A DNA stretch of 64,000 nt from JBEIFW01 sp046081125 (GTDB lineage Bacteria > Actinomycetota > Acidimicrobiia > Acidimicrobiales > Ilumatobacteraceae), in assembly GCA_046081125.1 (NCBI GenBank), contig JBJTVH010000033.1:8040-72039 (forward strand), written 5' to 3'. Positions 34,355 through 44,200 of this stretch are shown here, piece after piece. Position 1 is the stretch's first letter; each line of letters starts with the position of its first letter. The position numbers and the translations under genes are program-made. Below the pieces are notes generated by a model. The model saw nothing but the letters and a program-made list of their open reading frames with translations, was not told the origin of the DNA and did no database searches.

Positions 34355-35236
34355 ATGCGTTCATGCCGCCTGACGACACTCTTGGTGTCCACATCGCTAC
34401 TCATGGTGTTCGTCGGCTGCGGTTCGGCGGCCCAGGGACCCGTCGTCGGCGCTGCGGCCCCCCCGGCATCCGACGCCCCGGTTCGGGCGGGGGCGTCTGG
34501 CGGAGCGCTCGCGCTGCTGCGTACCGCCACGGTCGCGCGATCCCGCAGCGCGTCCGTCGAGGTGAGCGTCGACGGCGCGGTCGTGGTCACGGGCTCGGTC
34601 GACCCCGCCGCCGAGCGGGCGCGGGTCACCGTCGACCTCGGCCGCCTCGCCGGCACCCTGCCCACCGGCACCCTGCCCACTGGCATCGGACTGACCGGCA
34701 CCGTCGACGCCTTCGTCGACGGCACCACCGCCTACGTGCGACCCGGTTCGCTCGGCCCGGTGCTCGGCGTGCCCGCCGACCGGCCGTGGGTCCGCGTCGC
34801 CGCCGACGCCATCGGGCTGCCCGCACTCGACCCGCGCAGATCGGGCGGATCGGGCGGCAAGCCCGGCCTCGGCCAACTCGATCTCCCGACGGTCCTCGCC
34901 TCGCTCGGCCGGATCGCCGGTTCCGCCCGGGACGAGGGACCCGACACCGTGCGAGGGGTCGCGACCACCCGGTACGCGCTCGTGGTGCCCGCCGGAGGCG
35001 ACCGCACCGTCCCGGTCCTCGTCTGGCTCGACGCCGAGGCGCTCCCCCGGCGGGTGGAGGTGCGCGCCCCCGACGGCCCGACGGTGCGCATCGAAACCTT
35101 CGACTGGGATCGCCCGTTCGACGTGGCCGCGCCCGCACCCGCGAGCACCGTCGAACTCGGCGACCTGCCCCTGCTGCGCGCCCTGGCCGACCGGCTGACG
35201 GCGGCGCGGTCAACGCGAGGCGCCGGGGGCGACTGA
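34355..35236 (+). CDS. LppX/LprG-like lipoprotein
   Basis: A 293-residue lipoprotein: signal peptide with lipobox at Cys22 (FVGCGS), then a beta-rich domain. The ARSRSASVEVSVDG opening, GTVDAFVDGTTAYVRP and the late YALVVPAG...LVWLDAEALPRRVEV pattern resemble the LppX/LprAFG family of lipid-binding lipoproteins in actinobacteria. A short in-frame duplication gives GTLPTGTLPTG near residue 105. GGAGGA six bases before the ATG is a strong ribosome site and fixes the start. It is divergent from the PAP2 gene. Confidence 0.75.
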   Translation: MRSCRLTTLLVSTSLLMVFVGCGSAAQGPVVGAAAPPASDAPVRAGASGGALALLRTATVARSRSASVEVSVDGAVVVTGSVDPAAERARVTVDLGRLAGTLPTGTLPTGIGLTGTVDAFVDGTTAYVRPGSLGPVLGVPADRPWVRVAADAIGLPALDPRRSGGSGGKPGLGQLDLPTVLASLGRIAGSARDEGPDTVRGVATTRYALVVPAGGDRTVPVLVWLDAEALPRRVEVRAPDGPTVRIETFDWDRPFDVAAPAPASTVELGDLPLLRALADRLTAARSTRGAGGD

Positions 35237-35299
35237 AGCACACCGTGCCATGCTGTCCCCCGGTCGGTTGCGTCCCGATCGCGCCGAGCATCGGCGGGG

Positions 35300-35324
35300 G
35301 ACGTCGAGGACGTCGGGGGACGTC
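35300..35324. promoter_or_regulatory. Three GACGTC palindromes before the ThDP enzyme gene
   Basis: GACGTC occurs at 35300, 35309 and 35319, about one helical turn apart, directly before the ribosome site and ATG at 35337. The spacing suggests cooperative binding by a regulator; chance in GC-rich DNA is possible. Confidence 0.3.
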
Positions 35325-35336
35325 CGGGGGGGTCGT

Positions 35337-36953
35337 ATGGACACGAGGATCGACGGACATCCGGGCACCCAGGCGCTCGCCGTGCTCGAAACCGCCGGTG
35401 TCGACGTGCTGTTCACGCTCAACGGCGGGCACGTGTGGCCGCTCTACGACGCCGCGCGGGCTCGGTCCTGGAAGGTCGTCGACACCCGCCACGAGCAGAC
35501 GGCCACCTTCGCCGCCGAGGCGTGGGCCAAGCTCACCCGCCGTCCCGGTGTCGCTGCGCTCACCGCTGGGCCCGGGGTGACCAACGGGGTGTCGGCCATC
35601 ACCTCGGCGTGGTTCAACGGCTCACCGCTCGTCGTGCTCGGCGGCCGGGCGCCGCAGGCCCGGTGGGGGGCCGGGAGCCTGCAGGAACTCGACCACGTCC
35701 CGATCGTCGCGTCGATCACCAAGGCCGCTGGCACGATCACCGATCCGGCCCGTGCCGGCGCAATGGTCGCCGAGTACGCATCGCTCGCCTGGTCGGCGCA
35801 CCGGGGCCCGGTGTTCCTCGACGTGCCGATGGACGTGTTCTTCTCCCCCTCCACCGGCACCGCACCGAAGGTCACTCCGGCGGTACACGAACCCGACCCT
35901 GACGCCGTCGCCCGCATCGCCGCGCTGCTCGCCGCGGCCTCGCGACCGGCGCTCATCGTCGGCTCCGACGTCTACTGGGCCGGCGCCTGGGACGAACTGC
36001 GGGCCGCCGTGGAGCACCTGCGGGTCCCCTGTTTCGCGAACGGGCTCGGCCGGGGGTGCCTCCCGGCCGACCACGATCTCGCCTTCACCCGCACCCGAGG
36101 GATGCTCAAGTCCGACGCCGATCTCGTCGTGGTGATCGGCACCCCACTCGATTTCCGACTGGGCTTCGGGCGGTTCGGCGACGCCGCCGTGGCGCACGTC
36201 GTCGACGCGCCGTCCCAGATCGCCGGTCACGTCGAGGTGCCGACGGTCGCCGGCGACCTCGGCGCAGTGCTCGCCGGGTTCGCTGCGCACGCCGGGCCTC
36301 GCGCCGACCATGAGGACTGGATCGCCCGGCTGCGGGCCGCCGAATCTGCTGCCGCTGCGGCCGACCGGGCGCTGCTCGACGCCGACGCCGACCCGATCAA
36401 GCCGTCACGGATCTACGGCGAGTTGGGTCGGCGGCTCGCACGCGACGCCGTGGTCATCTGCGACGGCGGCGACTTCGCGAGCTACGCCGGGAAGTTCGTC
36501 GAGGTGTACCAGCCGGGCTGCTGGCTCGACACGGGCCCCTACGGCTGCTTGGGCAACGGGCCCGGTTACGCCCTCGCCGCGCGCGTCGCGCGCCCGTCGA
36601 GCCAGGTCGTGATGCTGCTCGGTGACGGCGCGGCCGGATTCAGCCTCATGGACGTCGACACCATGGTGCGCCACGGCCTGCCGTGCGTGATGGTCGTGGG
36701 CAACAACGGGATCTGGGGGCTCGAGAAGCACCCGATGCAGGCCGTCTACGGCTGGGACCTCGCCTGTGATCTCCAGCCGGGCTGCAGCTACGACGGCGTC
36801 GTACGAGCGCTCGGCGGCGCCGGCGAGACCGTGAGCCGCCCCGACGAGCTCGGCCCGGCCCTCGACCGCGCCTTCGCCGCCGGCGTGCCCTACCTCGTCA
36901 ACGTGCTGACCGATCCCGCCGACGTCTACCCACGCTCGTCCAACCTGGGGTGA
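35337..36953 (+). CDS. ThDP-dependent enzyme, acetolactate synthase IlvG-like / 2-hydroxyacyl-CoA lyase-like
   Basis: A 538-residue ThDP enzyme. The N-terminal domain has the activating Glu53 in DTRHEQTATFAAE and TAGPGVTNGVSAI near 75. The ThDP/Mg site is GDGAAGF at about 428 with the NN of VVGNNGIWG near 455. It resembles mycobacterial IlvG, which is annotated as acetolactate synthase but also related to oxalyl-CoA decarboxylase and 2-hydroxyacyl-CoA lyase. The acyl-CoA ligase gene begins four bases after its stop, which favours a CoA-linked substrate (inference). Confidence 0.82.
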   Translation: MDTRIDGHPGTQALAVLETAGVDVLFTLNGGHVWPLYDAARARSWKVVDTRHEQTATFAAEAWAKLTRRPGVAALTAGPGVTNGVSAITSAWFNGSPLVVLGGRAPQARWGAGSLQELDHVPIVASITKAAGTITDPARAGAMVAEYASLAWSAHRGPVFLDVPMDVFFSPSTGTAPKVTPAVHEPDPDAVARIAALLAAASRPALIVGSDVYWAGAWDELRAAVEHLRVPCFANGLGRGCLPADHDLAFTRTRGMLKSDADLVVVIGTPLDFRLGFGRFGDAAVAHVVDAPSQIAGHVEVPTVAGDLGAVLAGFAAHAGPRADHEDWIARLRAAESAAAAADRALLDADADPIKPSRIYGELGRRLARDAVVICDGGDFASYAGKFVEVYQPGCWLDTGPYGCLGNGPGYALAARVARPSSQVVMLLGDGAAGFSLMDVDTMVRHGLPCVMVVGNNGIWGLEKHPMQAVYGWDLACDLQPGCSYDGVVRALGGAGETVSRPDELGPALDRAFAAGVPYLVNVLTDPADVYPRSSNLG

Positions 36954-36957
36954 TCCG

Positions 36958-38547
36958 ATGAGCCACACGTCCCGTCTCGTCGAGCAGGCCCGCGAGGCCT
37001 CGATCGGGACCCTGCTGCGGCGCACCGCCGCACGAACGCCCGACAAGGTCGGGGTGATCTGGCGCGACCGGCGGGAGACCTTCGCCGAGTTCGACGGCGC
37101 CGTGAACCGCTGCGCGAACGGCCTCACCGCGCGCGGGGTCCGTCGCGGCGACCGCATTGCGCTGCTCTCGCACAACTGCCGGGAGTTCGGGCTGTTGTGG
37201 TTCGCGCTGGCTCGCCTCGGCGCGATCAGCGTGCCGATCAACTTCATGCTCAACGCCGAGGAGGTGGCCTTCATCCTCGGCCACTCGGGTGCCACGGGCA
37301 TGGTCGTCGAGGACGCGCTCGGCGCCGTTGCAACCGAGGCCCTCGGCCGGGCCGGGGTGCGCGGCGGGGTCCGGGGCTGGATCCCGTTGCGAGGCGACGC
37401 TGCGCCCGACGGCTGGGAGGGCGTGGCCGCGTGGGAGTCCGGCGCCGAGGACGCCGAGCCCGGCATCGTGATCGGCGACGACGAGCCGTTGCAGCTGATG
37501 TACACCTCGGGCACGGAGAGCCGGCCCAAGGGCGTCACACTCACCAGCCGCTCGCTGATCGCGCAGTACGTGTCGTGCATCGTCGACGGCGGGATGACCG
37601 CCGACGACGTCGAGATCCACGCCTTGCCCTTCTACCACTGCGCCCAACTGCACTGCTTCTTCACCCCCGACATCTACCTCGGGGCCACCTCGATCATCGT
37701 CGGCGGACCGGATCCGGCGACGATCCTGCGCACCATCGAGGCCGAGCGGGTGACCAAGCTGTTCTGCCCGCCCACGGTGTGGATCGGGCTGCTGCGCTCG
37801 CCGCTGTTCGACACCGTCGACCTGTCGTCGTTGCGGAAGGGCTACTACGGCGCGGCGATCATGCCGGTCGAGGTGCTCAAGGAGATCCAGCAGCGCCTGC
37901 CGCAGGTGGCCCTGTGGAACTTCTACGGCCAGACGGAGATGGCGCCGCTCGCCACGATCCTGCGACCCCACGAGCAACTGCCCCGAGCCGGGTCGGCGGG
38001 CAAGCCGGCGATCAACGTCGAGACGATGCTGGTCGACGACGACGACCGGCCGGTCCCACCGGGCACGGTCGGCGAGATCGTGCACCGAAGCCCCCAGGCC
38101 ATGCTCGGCTACTGGGAGGACGACACCAAGACCGCCGACACGTTCCGCAACGGCTGGTTCCACTCGGGCGACCTCGGCGTGATGGACGACGACGGCTACC
38201 TCACGATCGTCGACCGCAAGAAGGACATGATCAAGACCGGCGGCGAGAACGTGGCCAGCCGCGAGGTGGAAGAGGTGCTGTTCCAGTTCCCCGGCGTCGC
38301 CGAGGTGGCCGTGTTCGGCATCGCCCACCCGTACTGGATCGAGGCGGTGACCGCCGTGGTGGTGCCCAAGGCCGGCGAGACGGTCGATCCCGACGCCGTG
38401 ATCGCCTTCGCCCGTGATCGCCTCGCCGGATACAAGGCCCCCAAGTACGTGATGGTGGCCGACGCCCTGCCCAAGAACCCGAGCGGCAAGATCCTCAAGC
38501 GCGAACTGCGCCAGGCCTACGCCCACCTCGCCGCCGATCCGGCCTGA
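36958..38547 (+). CDS. Acyl-CoA synthetase (AMP-forming), FadD-like
   Basis: A 529-residue ANL-superfamily ligase. The P-loop MYTSGTESRPKG lies near residues 181-192, NFYGQTEMA near 320, the hinge GWFHSGDLG...DRKKDMIKTGGENV near 400-430, and the catalytic lysine in NPSGKILKREL near 510. It activates a carboxylic acid to its CoA thioester through an acyl-AMP. The chain length is not predictable here. It is coupled to the ThDP gene just upstream, four bases away. Confidence 0.9.
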   Translation: MSHTSRLVEQAREASIGTLLRRTAARTPDKVGVIWRDRRETFAEFDGAVNRCANGLTARGVRRGDRIALLSHNCREFGLLWFALARLGAISVPINFMLNAEEVAFILGHSGATGMVVEDALGAVATEALGRAGVRGGVRGWIPLRGDAAPDGWEGVAAWESGAEDAEPGIVIGDDEPLQLMYTSGTESRPKGVTLTSRSLIAQYVSCIVDGGMTADDVEIHALPFYHCAQLHCFFTPDIYLGATSIIVGGPDPATILRTIEAERVTKLFCPPTVWIGLLRSPLFDTVDLSSLRKGYYGAAIMPVEVLKEIQQRLPQVALWNFYGQTEMAPLATILRPHEQLPRAGSAGKPAINVETMLVDDDDRPVPPGTVGEIVHRSPQAMLGYWEDDTKTADTFRNGWFHSGDLGVMDDDGYLTIVDRKKDMIKTGGENVASREVEEVLFQFPGVAEVAVFGIAHPYWIEAVTAVVVPKAGETVDPDAVIAFARDRLAGYKAPKYVMVADALPKNPSGKILKRELRQAYAHLAADPA

Positions 38548-38556
38548 CCGGCGGCA

Positions 38557-39855
38557 TCACGGCCGCAGGAGACCGAGGCCCTCCCAGTTCCGGCCGAGCA
38601 CGGTGACGGGGTCGGCGCCGAGCCAGTCGAGCATGCCCGCGTAGTAGGCCCGCACGTCGGTCGCCGCCCGTAGGTCGCCGTCGTCGAGCCGGCCCAGATC
38701 GGCCTCGCCGTACACGCCGCCGCGCACCGGCGCGCCGACGAGCAACTGCACGTTGGCCTTGCCGTGATCGGTGCCGTAGCCGTTGTCGGCGACCCGACGG
38801 CCGAACTCGCTCACGGTCATCAGCACCACCCGGTCCGCAGCCCCGGCGGCCGCCACCACCTGCTGGAACCGCACGATCCCGGTCGCGAGGTCGCGCAGCA
38901 GCCGTTCGTGCGTGACAGGTTGCGCCGAGTGGGTGTCGAAGCCCCCGAGCGCGACATGGACGACACGGACGCCCGGTGCCCGGGAGGCGACCTGGGCCGC
39001 CGTGGTGAGCGCCGCCGTGAACTCACCGTCGTCGGGATCGTCGCCGTTCGTGTCGTGGTCGCCAGCGGCCTGCAGGGCGGCAAAGGTCTCGACCGACGAC
39101 ACCGCGGCGGCATTCGCAGCGCGCACGGCCGCCTCGAGCCCGGTCCCGCCGGTGACGGCCCACCGCGACACGAGGTCGCGCCGACCGTTGGTCCGGAACG
39201 AGAACGCCGCCGGGTTGGTGACCACGGTGGGCCGGAAGGACCTCCCGACGACCATCGGCGCATTCCCCGACAGCCCGACGGCGCGGTGCGCGTCGTCGGG
39301 GCCCAGGCCGTCGAGCCAGCGACCCAACCAGCCGGAGGTCAAGGCCTGACCCGGGGTCGACGACGCCCAGTCGTCCTGGGCGGCGAAGTGGCTGCGGTTG
39401 GGCGACGGGAACCCGAGGGCGTGCACCACGGCGAGCTGCCCGCTGGTCGCGAGGGCCGAGAGCGGGGCGAGCGCCGGGTGCAGGCCGTAGCGGGTGGTGC
39501 CGGGCAGGGGCACGAGCGTGTCGTCGGGGAGGCCGATCGCAGGACGCAGGTCGTGGTAGCGGCCGTCGACGGGGATCACGGTGTTGAGGCCGTCGTTGCC
39601 TCCGTAGAGGTTCACCACCACGAGCACCCGGTCGCCGCCCCTGGCGGGTGTCGCCGCTGTCGTCCCGGGCACCGCCGTCGTCCCGGGCACCGCGGTCGTC
39701 GTGGTCGTTGCAGCCGTCGTCGACGACGAGGCGCTCGTGGCCGCTGCGGAGGCCGGGCCGACGGAAGGGGCGTCGCTGCGGCAGGACGACAGCAGCCCGG
39801 CGGCGGCCGCCGCGGCGCTGCCGGCCAGGAACCGGCGACGGGAGAGAGAGCTCAT
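38557..39855 (-). CDS. DUF1501 family secreted protein (Tat signal)
   Basis: A 432-residue protein with a twin-arginine signal (SRRRFLAGSAAAAAAG) and a Cys25 that could be lipidated. A Ser/Thr/Ala-rich linker with repeated VPGTT units (about 40-70) precedes a DUF1501 domain related to alkaline-phosphatase/sulfatase folds. Visible patterns are VVVNLYGGNDGLNTVIP, LGGFDTHSAQ near 330 and VSEFGRRVADNGYGTDHG near 370, the last with likely metal ligands. It follows the DUF1800 gene by 11 bases; the two families usually travel together. Role unknown. Confidence 0.88.
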   Translation of the reverse strand: MSSLSRRRFLAGSAAAAAAGLLSSCRSDAPSVGPASAAATSASSSTTAATTTTTAVPGTTAVPGTTAATPARGGDRVLVVVNLYGGNDGLNTVIPVDGRYHDLRPAIGLPDDTLVPLPGTTRYGLHPALAPLSALATSGQLAVVHALGFPSPNRSHFAAQDDWASSTPGQALTSGWLGRWLDGLGPDDAHRAVGLSGNAPMVVGRSFRPTVVTNPAAFSFRTNGRRDLVSRWAVTGGTGLEAAVRAANAAAVSSVETFAALQAAGDHDTNGDDPDDGEFTAALTTAAQVASRAPGVRVVHVALGGFDTHSAQPVTHERLLRDLATGIVRFQQVVAAAGAADRVVLMTVSEFGRRVADNGYGTDHGKANVQLLVGAPVRGGVYGEADLGRLDDGDLRAATDVRAYYAGMLDWLGADPVTVLGRNWEGLGLLRP

Positions 39856-39866
39856 GGCAAGGTCCT

Positions 39867-41123
39867 TCAGGCGAGCAGGAATTCGGGAGAGGCGAGGGCG
39901 AGCGTGAGCCGCTCGGCAGCGCCCGCCGAGCGCTCGAGCTGTCGGCGGGTGAGTTCGCCGAACGAGCCGGGCAGGCCGAGGGCCCGGGCGAGGGCGTCGG
40001 CGTCGGCGGCCTGCAGGGCGGCCGACGTCCGGGGGGTCGCGCCCGCGAGGGCGACGGCGGCGTTGAACCGGCCGACCACGACGGCGGTGTCGAGCCAGGC
40101 GTCGCCGTCCGGCCACCCCGACACGTTGGGGGGTCGCAGCGGGATCTGTCCCATCGAGCGCAACAGGCCGAGGCGGACTGCCGGTGCGAGCGTGGCGCCG
40201 GTGGCCCGCTGTGCAGCGACGAGCCACCGCACCGGTTCGAGCACGATCGGGCCGCCGTCGGTGCCCGCGAGCAGTTCGGCGGCGACAGCCCGCACCAGCG
40301 TGCGGCCCTCGAGCCCCGAGGCCCGGTACGCCTCGGCCACCCGATCGACGGCCGCCTGCTCGACCTCCGGTCCGAGCACAGCCCGGCACCACTCGCCGGC
40401 CACGAACCCCGGCAGCGCCGGGTGGGCCACCACCCGAGCGACGACGCTGTCGACGTCGCTCGCCGTCGCCCCGAGGTAGGCGCGCACGGTGGGATCGTGG
40501 CGAGCCTTCACGAACGATGCGGCGTTCCCGTCGGCGATCGTGACGGTCCAACCGGTGAGCGCCTTCGCTCCGTTGGCGACATCGGCCTCGGTGTAGTTGC
40601 CCCGCCCGAGCGTGAACAGCTCGAGCAGCTCGCGGCTGTAGTTCTCGTTGGTCGCCTTCGCGGTCGAGGTGCGCCCGTCGAGATAGTCGAGCATCGCCGG
40701 GTCGACGGTGACGGCGCGCACCAGCCGGTCGAAGGCGCCGGTACCGAGCCGCTGGAACGTGCGGATCTGGTTCACCATGGTGAGCGCGGCGCGCACCTTG
40801 CCGGCCGACGACACGAAGTGCCCGTGCCAGAACCACACCAGTCGTTCCTCGCCGGGTCGGGGCGTGGTGAGCATGCGGTCGAGCCAACCGGCGATCGCGG
40901 TGTTGACGCGCGCCACGTTCTCGGAGCGCTCGAAGCCGAGCTCCCCGTCCCGCCATGGGTCGGGCGCGGCGGGCACCCCGGTGCGGTCGGGGTCGGTGAG
41001 CCGGTCGACTTCGGCTGCCACCCCCCGCGCCAGGGCTGCGTCGAGCTGGCCGGCCGCCAGCCCGAAGCCGAGCCGGCGGTGCAGCTTCGTGACGAGCGCT
41101 CGATCACCCATGTCGCGGTCCAT
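39867..41123 (-). CDS. DUF1800 family protein
   Basis: A 418-residue DUF1800 protein. Family marks are the beginning LHRRLGFG, the central LVWFWHGHFVSSAGKVR near 98-114, NENYSRELLELFTLGRGNYTE near 165-185, and the C-terminal RPPNVSGWPDGDAWLD near 335-350. No signal peptide is evident, whereas its partner DUF1501 is exported. The pair is widespread in bacteria that handle complex polymers, but its activity is not established. A second ATG four codons later is also possible. It lies 74 bases downstream of mfd. Confidence 0.88.
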   Translation of the reverse strand: MDRDMGDRALVTKLHRRLGFGLAAGQLDAALARGVAAEVDRLTDPDRTGVPAAPDPWRDGELGFERSENVARVNTAIAGWLDRMLTTPRPGEERLVWFWHGHFVSSAGKVRAALTMVNQIRTFQRLGTGAFDRLVRAVTVDPAMLDYLDGRTSTAKATNENYSRELLELFTLGRGNYTEADVANGAKALTGWTVTIADGNAASFVKARHDPTVRAYLGATASDVDSVVARVVAHPALPGFVAGEWCRAVLGPEVEQAAVDRVAEAYRASGLEGRTLVRAVAAELLAGTDGGPIVLEPVRWLVAAQRATGATLAPAVRLGLLRSMGQIPLRPPNVSGWPDGDAWLDTAVVVGRFNAAVALAGATPRTSAALQAADADALARALGLPGSFGELTRRQLERSAGAAERLTLALASPEFLLA

Positions 41124-41187
41124 GCCGGCATCCTGATTGTCAGATGTGATCGAACCGTGAGCTCCGCCGATACCGGTACCGGTCGCG

Positions 41188-41206
41188 CGCCGCTGGGTCA
41201 GCGGCG
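41188..41206. terminator. Hairpin overlapping the mfd stop codon
   Basis: CGCCGCTG-GGT-CAGCGGCG is a perfect 8-bp stem with a 3-base loop spanning the mfd stop. No T-run follows on the minus strand, so it is at best a weak or factor-assisted terminator before the DUF1800 gene. Confidence 0.4.
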
Positions 41207-44200
41207 GCTCGTCACCACCCGGGCGGGGTCGGCGAACGACGGCGGGGTCTCCGTCGGCGGGATCAACTCCCCCAGGAACCGCAGGACGTGGTCCACCGGA
41301 TCCGCCTTCGGGGCGAGCGGCACGAACAGCGCTGCGGCGTCGGACCGGTACACGGCCCGCCGGTCGATCCGTCGCAACCGCATCTCCTCGGAGGCCTTCA
41401 GCTTCACCGGGGTGAGCTTGATCTCCCGCGAGGTAGCCGTCACCTCGCGTACCCCGGTGCGCCAGCACTCGGCGCGCAGGCGGCCGATGGCGAGAAGTCG
41501 TTGCGCCGGTTCGGGAATCGGCCCGTACCGGTCCTCCCACTCGGCCCGGATGTCGTCGAGTTCGGCGTGGTCCTTCACCGTCGCGAGCCGGCGGTAGGCC
41601 TCGAGCCGCAGCTCCTCTTTCGGGACGTAGTCCGACGGCAGGTGGGCGTCGACGGGGAGGTCGAGCTTCACCTCGGCCGGTTCGGTCACCGTCTCGCCCT
41701 TCAGCTCGGCGACGGCCTCGGTGACCATCTGGCAGTAGAGGTCGTAGCCGACCGCGGCGATGTGGCCGGACTGCGACTCGCCGAGGAGGTTCCCTGCGCC
41801 GCGGATCTCCAAGTCCCGCATGGCGATCTTGAACCCCGAGCCGAGTTCGGTCGCCTCACCGATCGTGCGGAGCCGTTCATGGGCCTCCTCGGTGAGCGCA
41901 GTTTCCCGGGGGTAGAAGAGGTAGGCGTACGCCCGCACCCCGGAACGTCCGACCCGGCCGCGCAGCTGGTGGAGTTGGCCGAGACCGAGGCGGTGCGCCC
42001 CGTCCACCACCAGGGTGTTCACGGACGGCATGTCGATGCCGGTCTCGATGATCGTCGTGCACACGAGCACGTCGAAGCGCTGCTCCCAGAAGTCGACGAC
42101 GGCCTGTTCGAGGGTGCCTTCGTCCATCTGGCCGTGGGCGACCGCGACGCGCGCCTCGGGGACCAGTTCCCGCACCCGGGCGGCCTTTTCCTCGATGTCG
42201 AGGACGCGGTTGTGCACGTAGAAAACCTGGCCCTCGCGCAACAACTCCCGCCGGATCGCCTCGCTGACGGCCCGCTCGTCGTCCTCCCCGACGTAGGTGA
42301 GGATCGGCTGACGGTCGGCCGGCGGCGTGTTGAGCAGCGTGAGGTCGCGAATGCCGGTCAACGACATCTCGAGCGTGCGAGGGATCGGGGTCGCGGTCAT
42401 CGTGAGCACGTCGACGTTGGCCTTCAACTGCTTGATGGCCTCCTTGTGGGTGACGCCGAAGCGTTGTTCCTCGTCGACGACGAGCAGGCCGAGGTCCTTG
42501 AACCGCACGTTCTGCGCCAGCAACCGATGGGTGCCGACGACGACGTCGACCTCACCGGCGGCAACACCGGCCACGACGACCCGGGCCTGGGCGTCGGTGA
42601 GGAACCGCGACAGCACCTCGACCCGGATCGGATAGCCGGCGAAGCGCTCCGAGAACGTCTGAAAATGTTGTTGCGCCAGCAACGTGGTCGGTACGAGCAC
42701 CGCGACCTGCTTGCCCTCCTGCACCGCCTTGAACGCAGCGCGGATCGCGACCTCGGTCTTGCCGAAGCCGACGTCGCCGCACAGCAGGCGGTCCATGGGG
42801 TGCTCGGACTCCATGTCGACCTTCACCTCACCGATGGCCTTGAGCTGGTCCGGGGTCTCGACGAACGGGAACGCCGCTTCCATCTCGGCCTGCCAGGGCG
42901 TGTCGGGTCCGTAGGAGTAGCCCGGGCTCGTCACCCGCCGCTGGTAGAGCACGACGAGTTCCTGCGCGATCTCGCGCACCGCCGAGCGGACCTTGGACTT
43001 GGCCCGCTCGAAGTCGCTCCCGCCGAGCTTGTGCAGGCTCGGGGCCTCGCCACCGACGTAGTGGCGCACGGCGTCGATCTGATCCGACGGCACGTAGAGC
43101 TTGTCGCCACCCTTGTACTCGAGCAGCAGGTAGTCCCGCTCGACGCCGCCGATGGTGCGGGTGACCATGCCGCCGTAGCGGCCGACCCCGTGGTGGTGGT
43201 GCACGACGTAGTCGCCCACCTTCAGGTCCTCGAAGGCGCCGACCGCGTCGCGCCGGCGCGGTCGGGGCCTTCGATGGGCGCGGCGACGGCCGGTGAGGTC
43301 GGCCTCGGTGAGAAGCGCCACCTTGACCGCCTCGAGCACCACACCGGTATGCAGCGGGGCCACGACGATCCGGCCGCCCGGGCGGTCCAGACGGGCCGCA
43401 TCGACCGCCTCGGGGTCGACCACGTTGAGCTCGATCCCGTTGTCCCGCAACAGGGCAGCCACCCGAGGCGCGCTTCCCACCCCGTCGGCGGCCACGACGA
43501 CCCGGTAGCCGTCGCGCAGCAGCCCGGCCAGCCGGCCCACGAGCGCCTGACCGTCGCCGGCGGCCGGAGCCCAGCCGACGGCCGTGACCGCCGGCGTGTC
43601 GGGCGAGTCGGGCACGCCGAGCACCGACCAGGCCGAGGCGGCGACCCCACCGAGCAGGCGGTCGGCGTGGAGGTGCAGCCGGGGGAACGTCGTGGTGTCG
43701 GCGCCCCAGGTGGTCGCGAGCGAGCGAGCCAGGTCGGCCTCCTCGGCGAGCAGCTCGCCGGCCCGGTCCCGCAACCGCCGGGGATCGATGAGCAGGACCT
43801 GAGCCGACGGCGGGAGCTCGTCGGTGAGCAGCCGCTCGCCCTCGACGAGCCACGGCAGCCACGACTCCATCCCGTCGAAGCGCGTGCCCTCGGCCAGGCG
43901 CTCCCACTGTTCCCGGCCCCACGGCTCGGCACCGACGAGCCGCGCAGCGCGGGCTCGCAGGTCGTCGGTGGGGATCAACTCACGGGCGGCATGGATCACG
44001 ACCTCGTCGAGGTCGGCCGTCGAGCGCTGGTCGGACACCGAGAACGTCGTCAGCCGGTCGACCTCGTCCCCCCAGCAGTCGACGCGGACGGGGGTCTCGG
44101 CCGTCGATGGGAACACGTCGAGGATCGAGCCACGGAGCGCGACCTCGCCCCGGTGCTCGACGAGCTCCTCACGGCGGTAGCCGAGGTGGACCGGCCGCTC

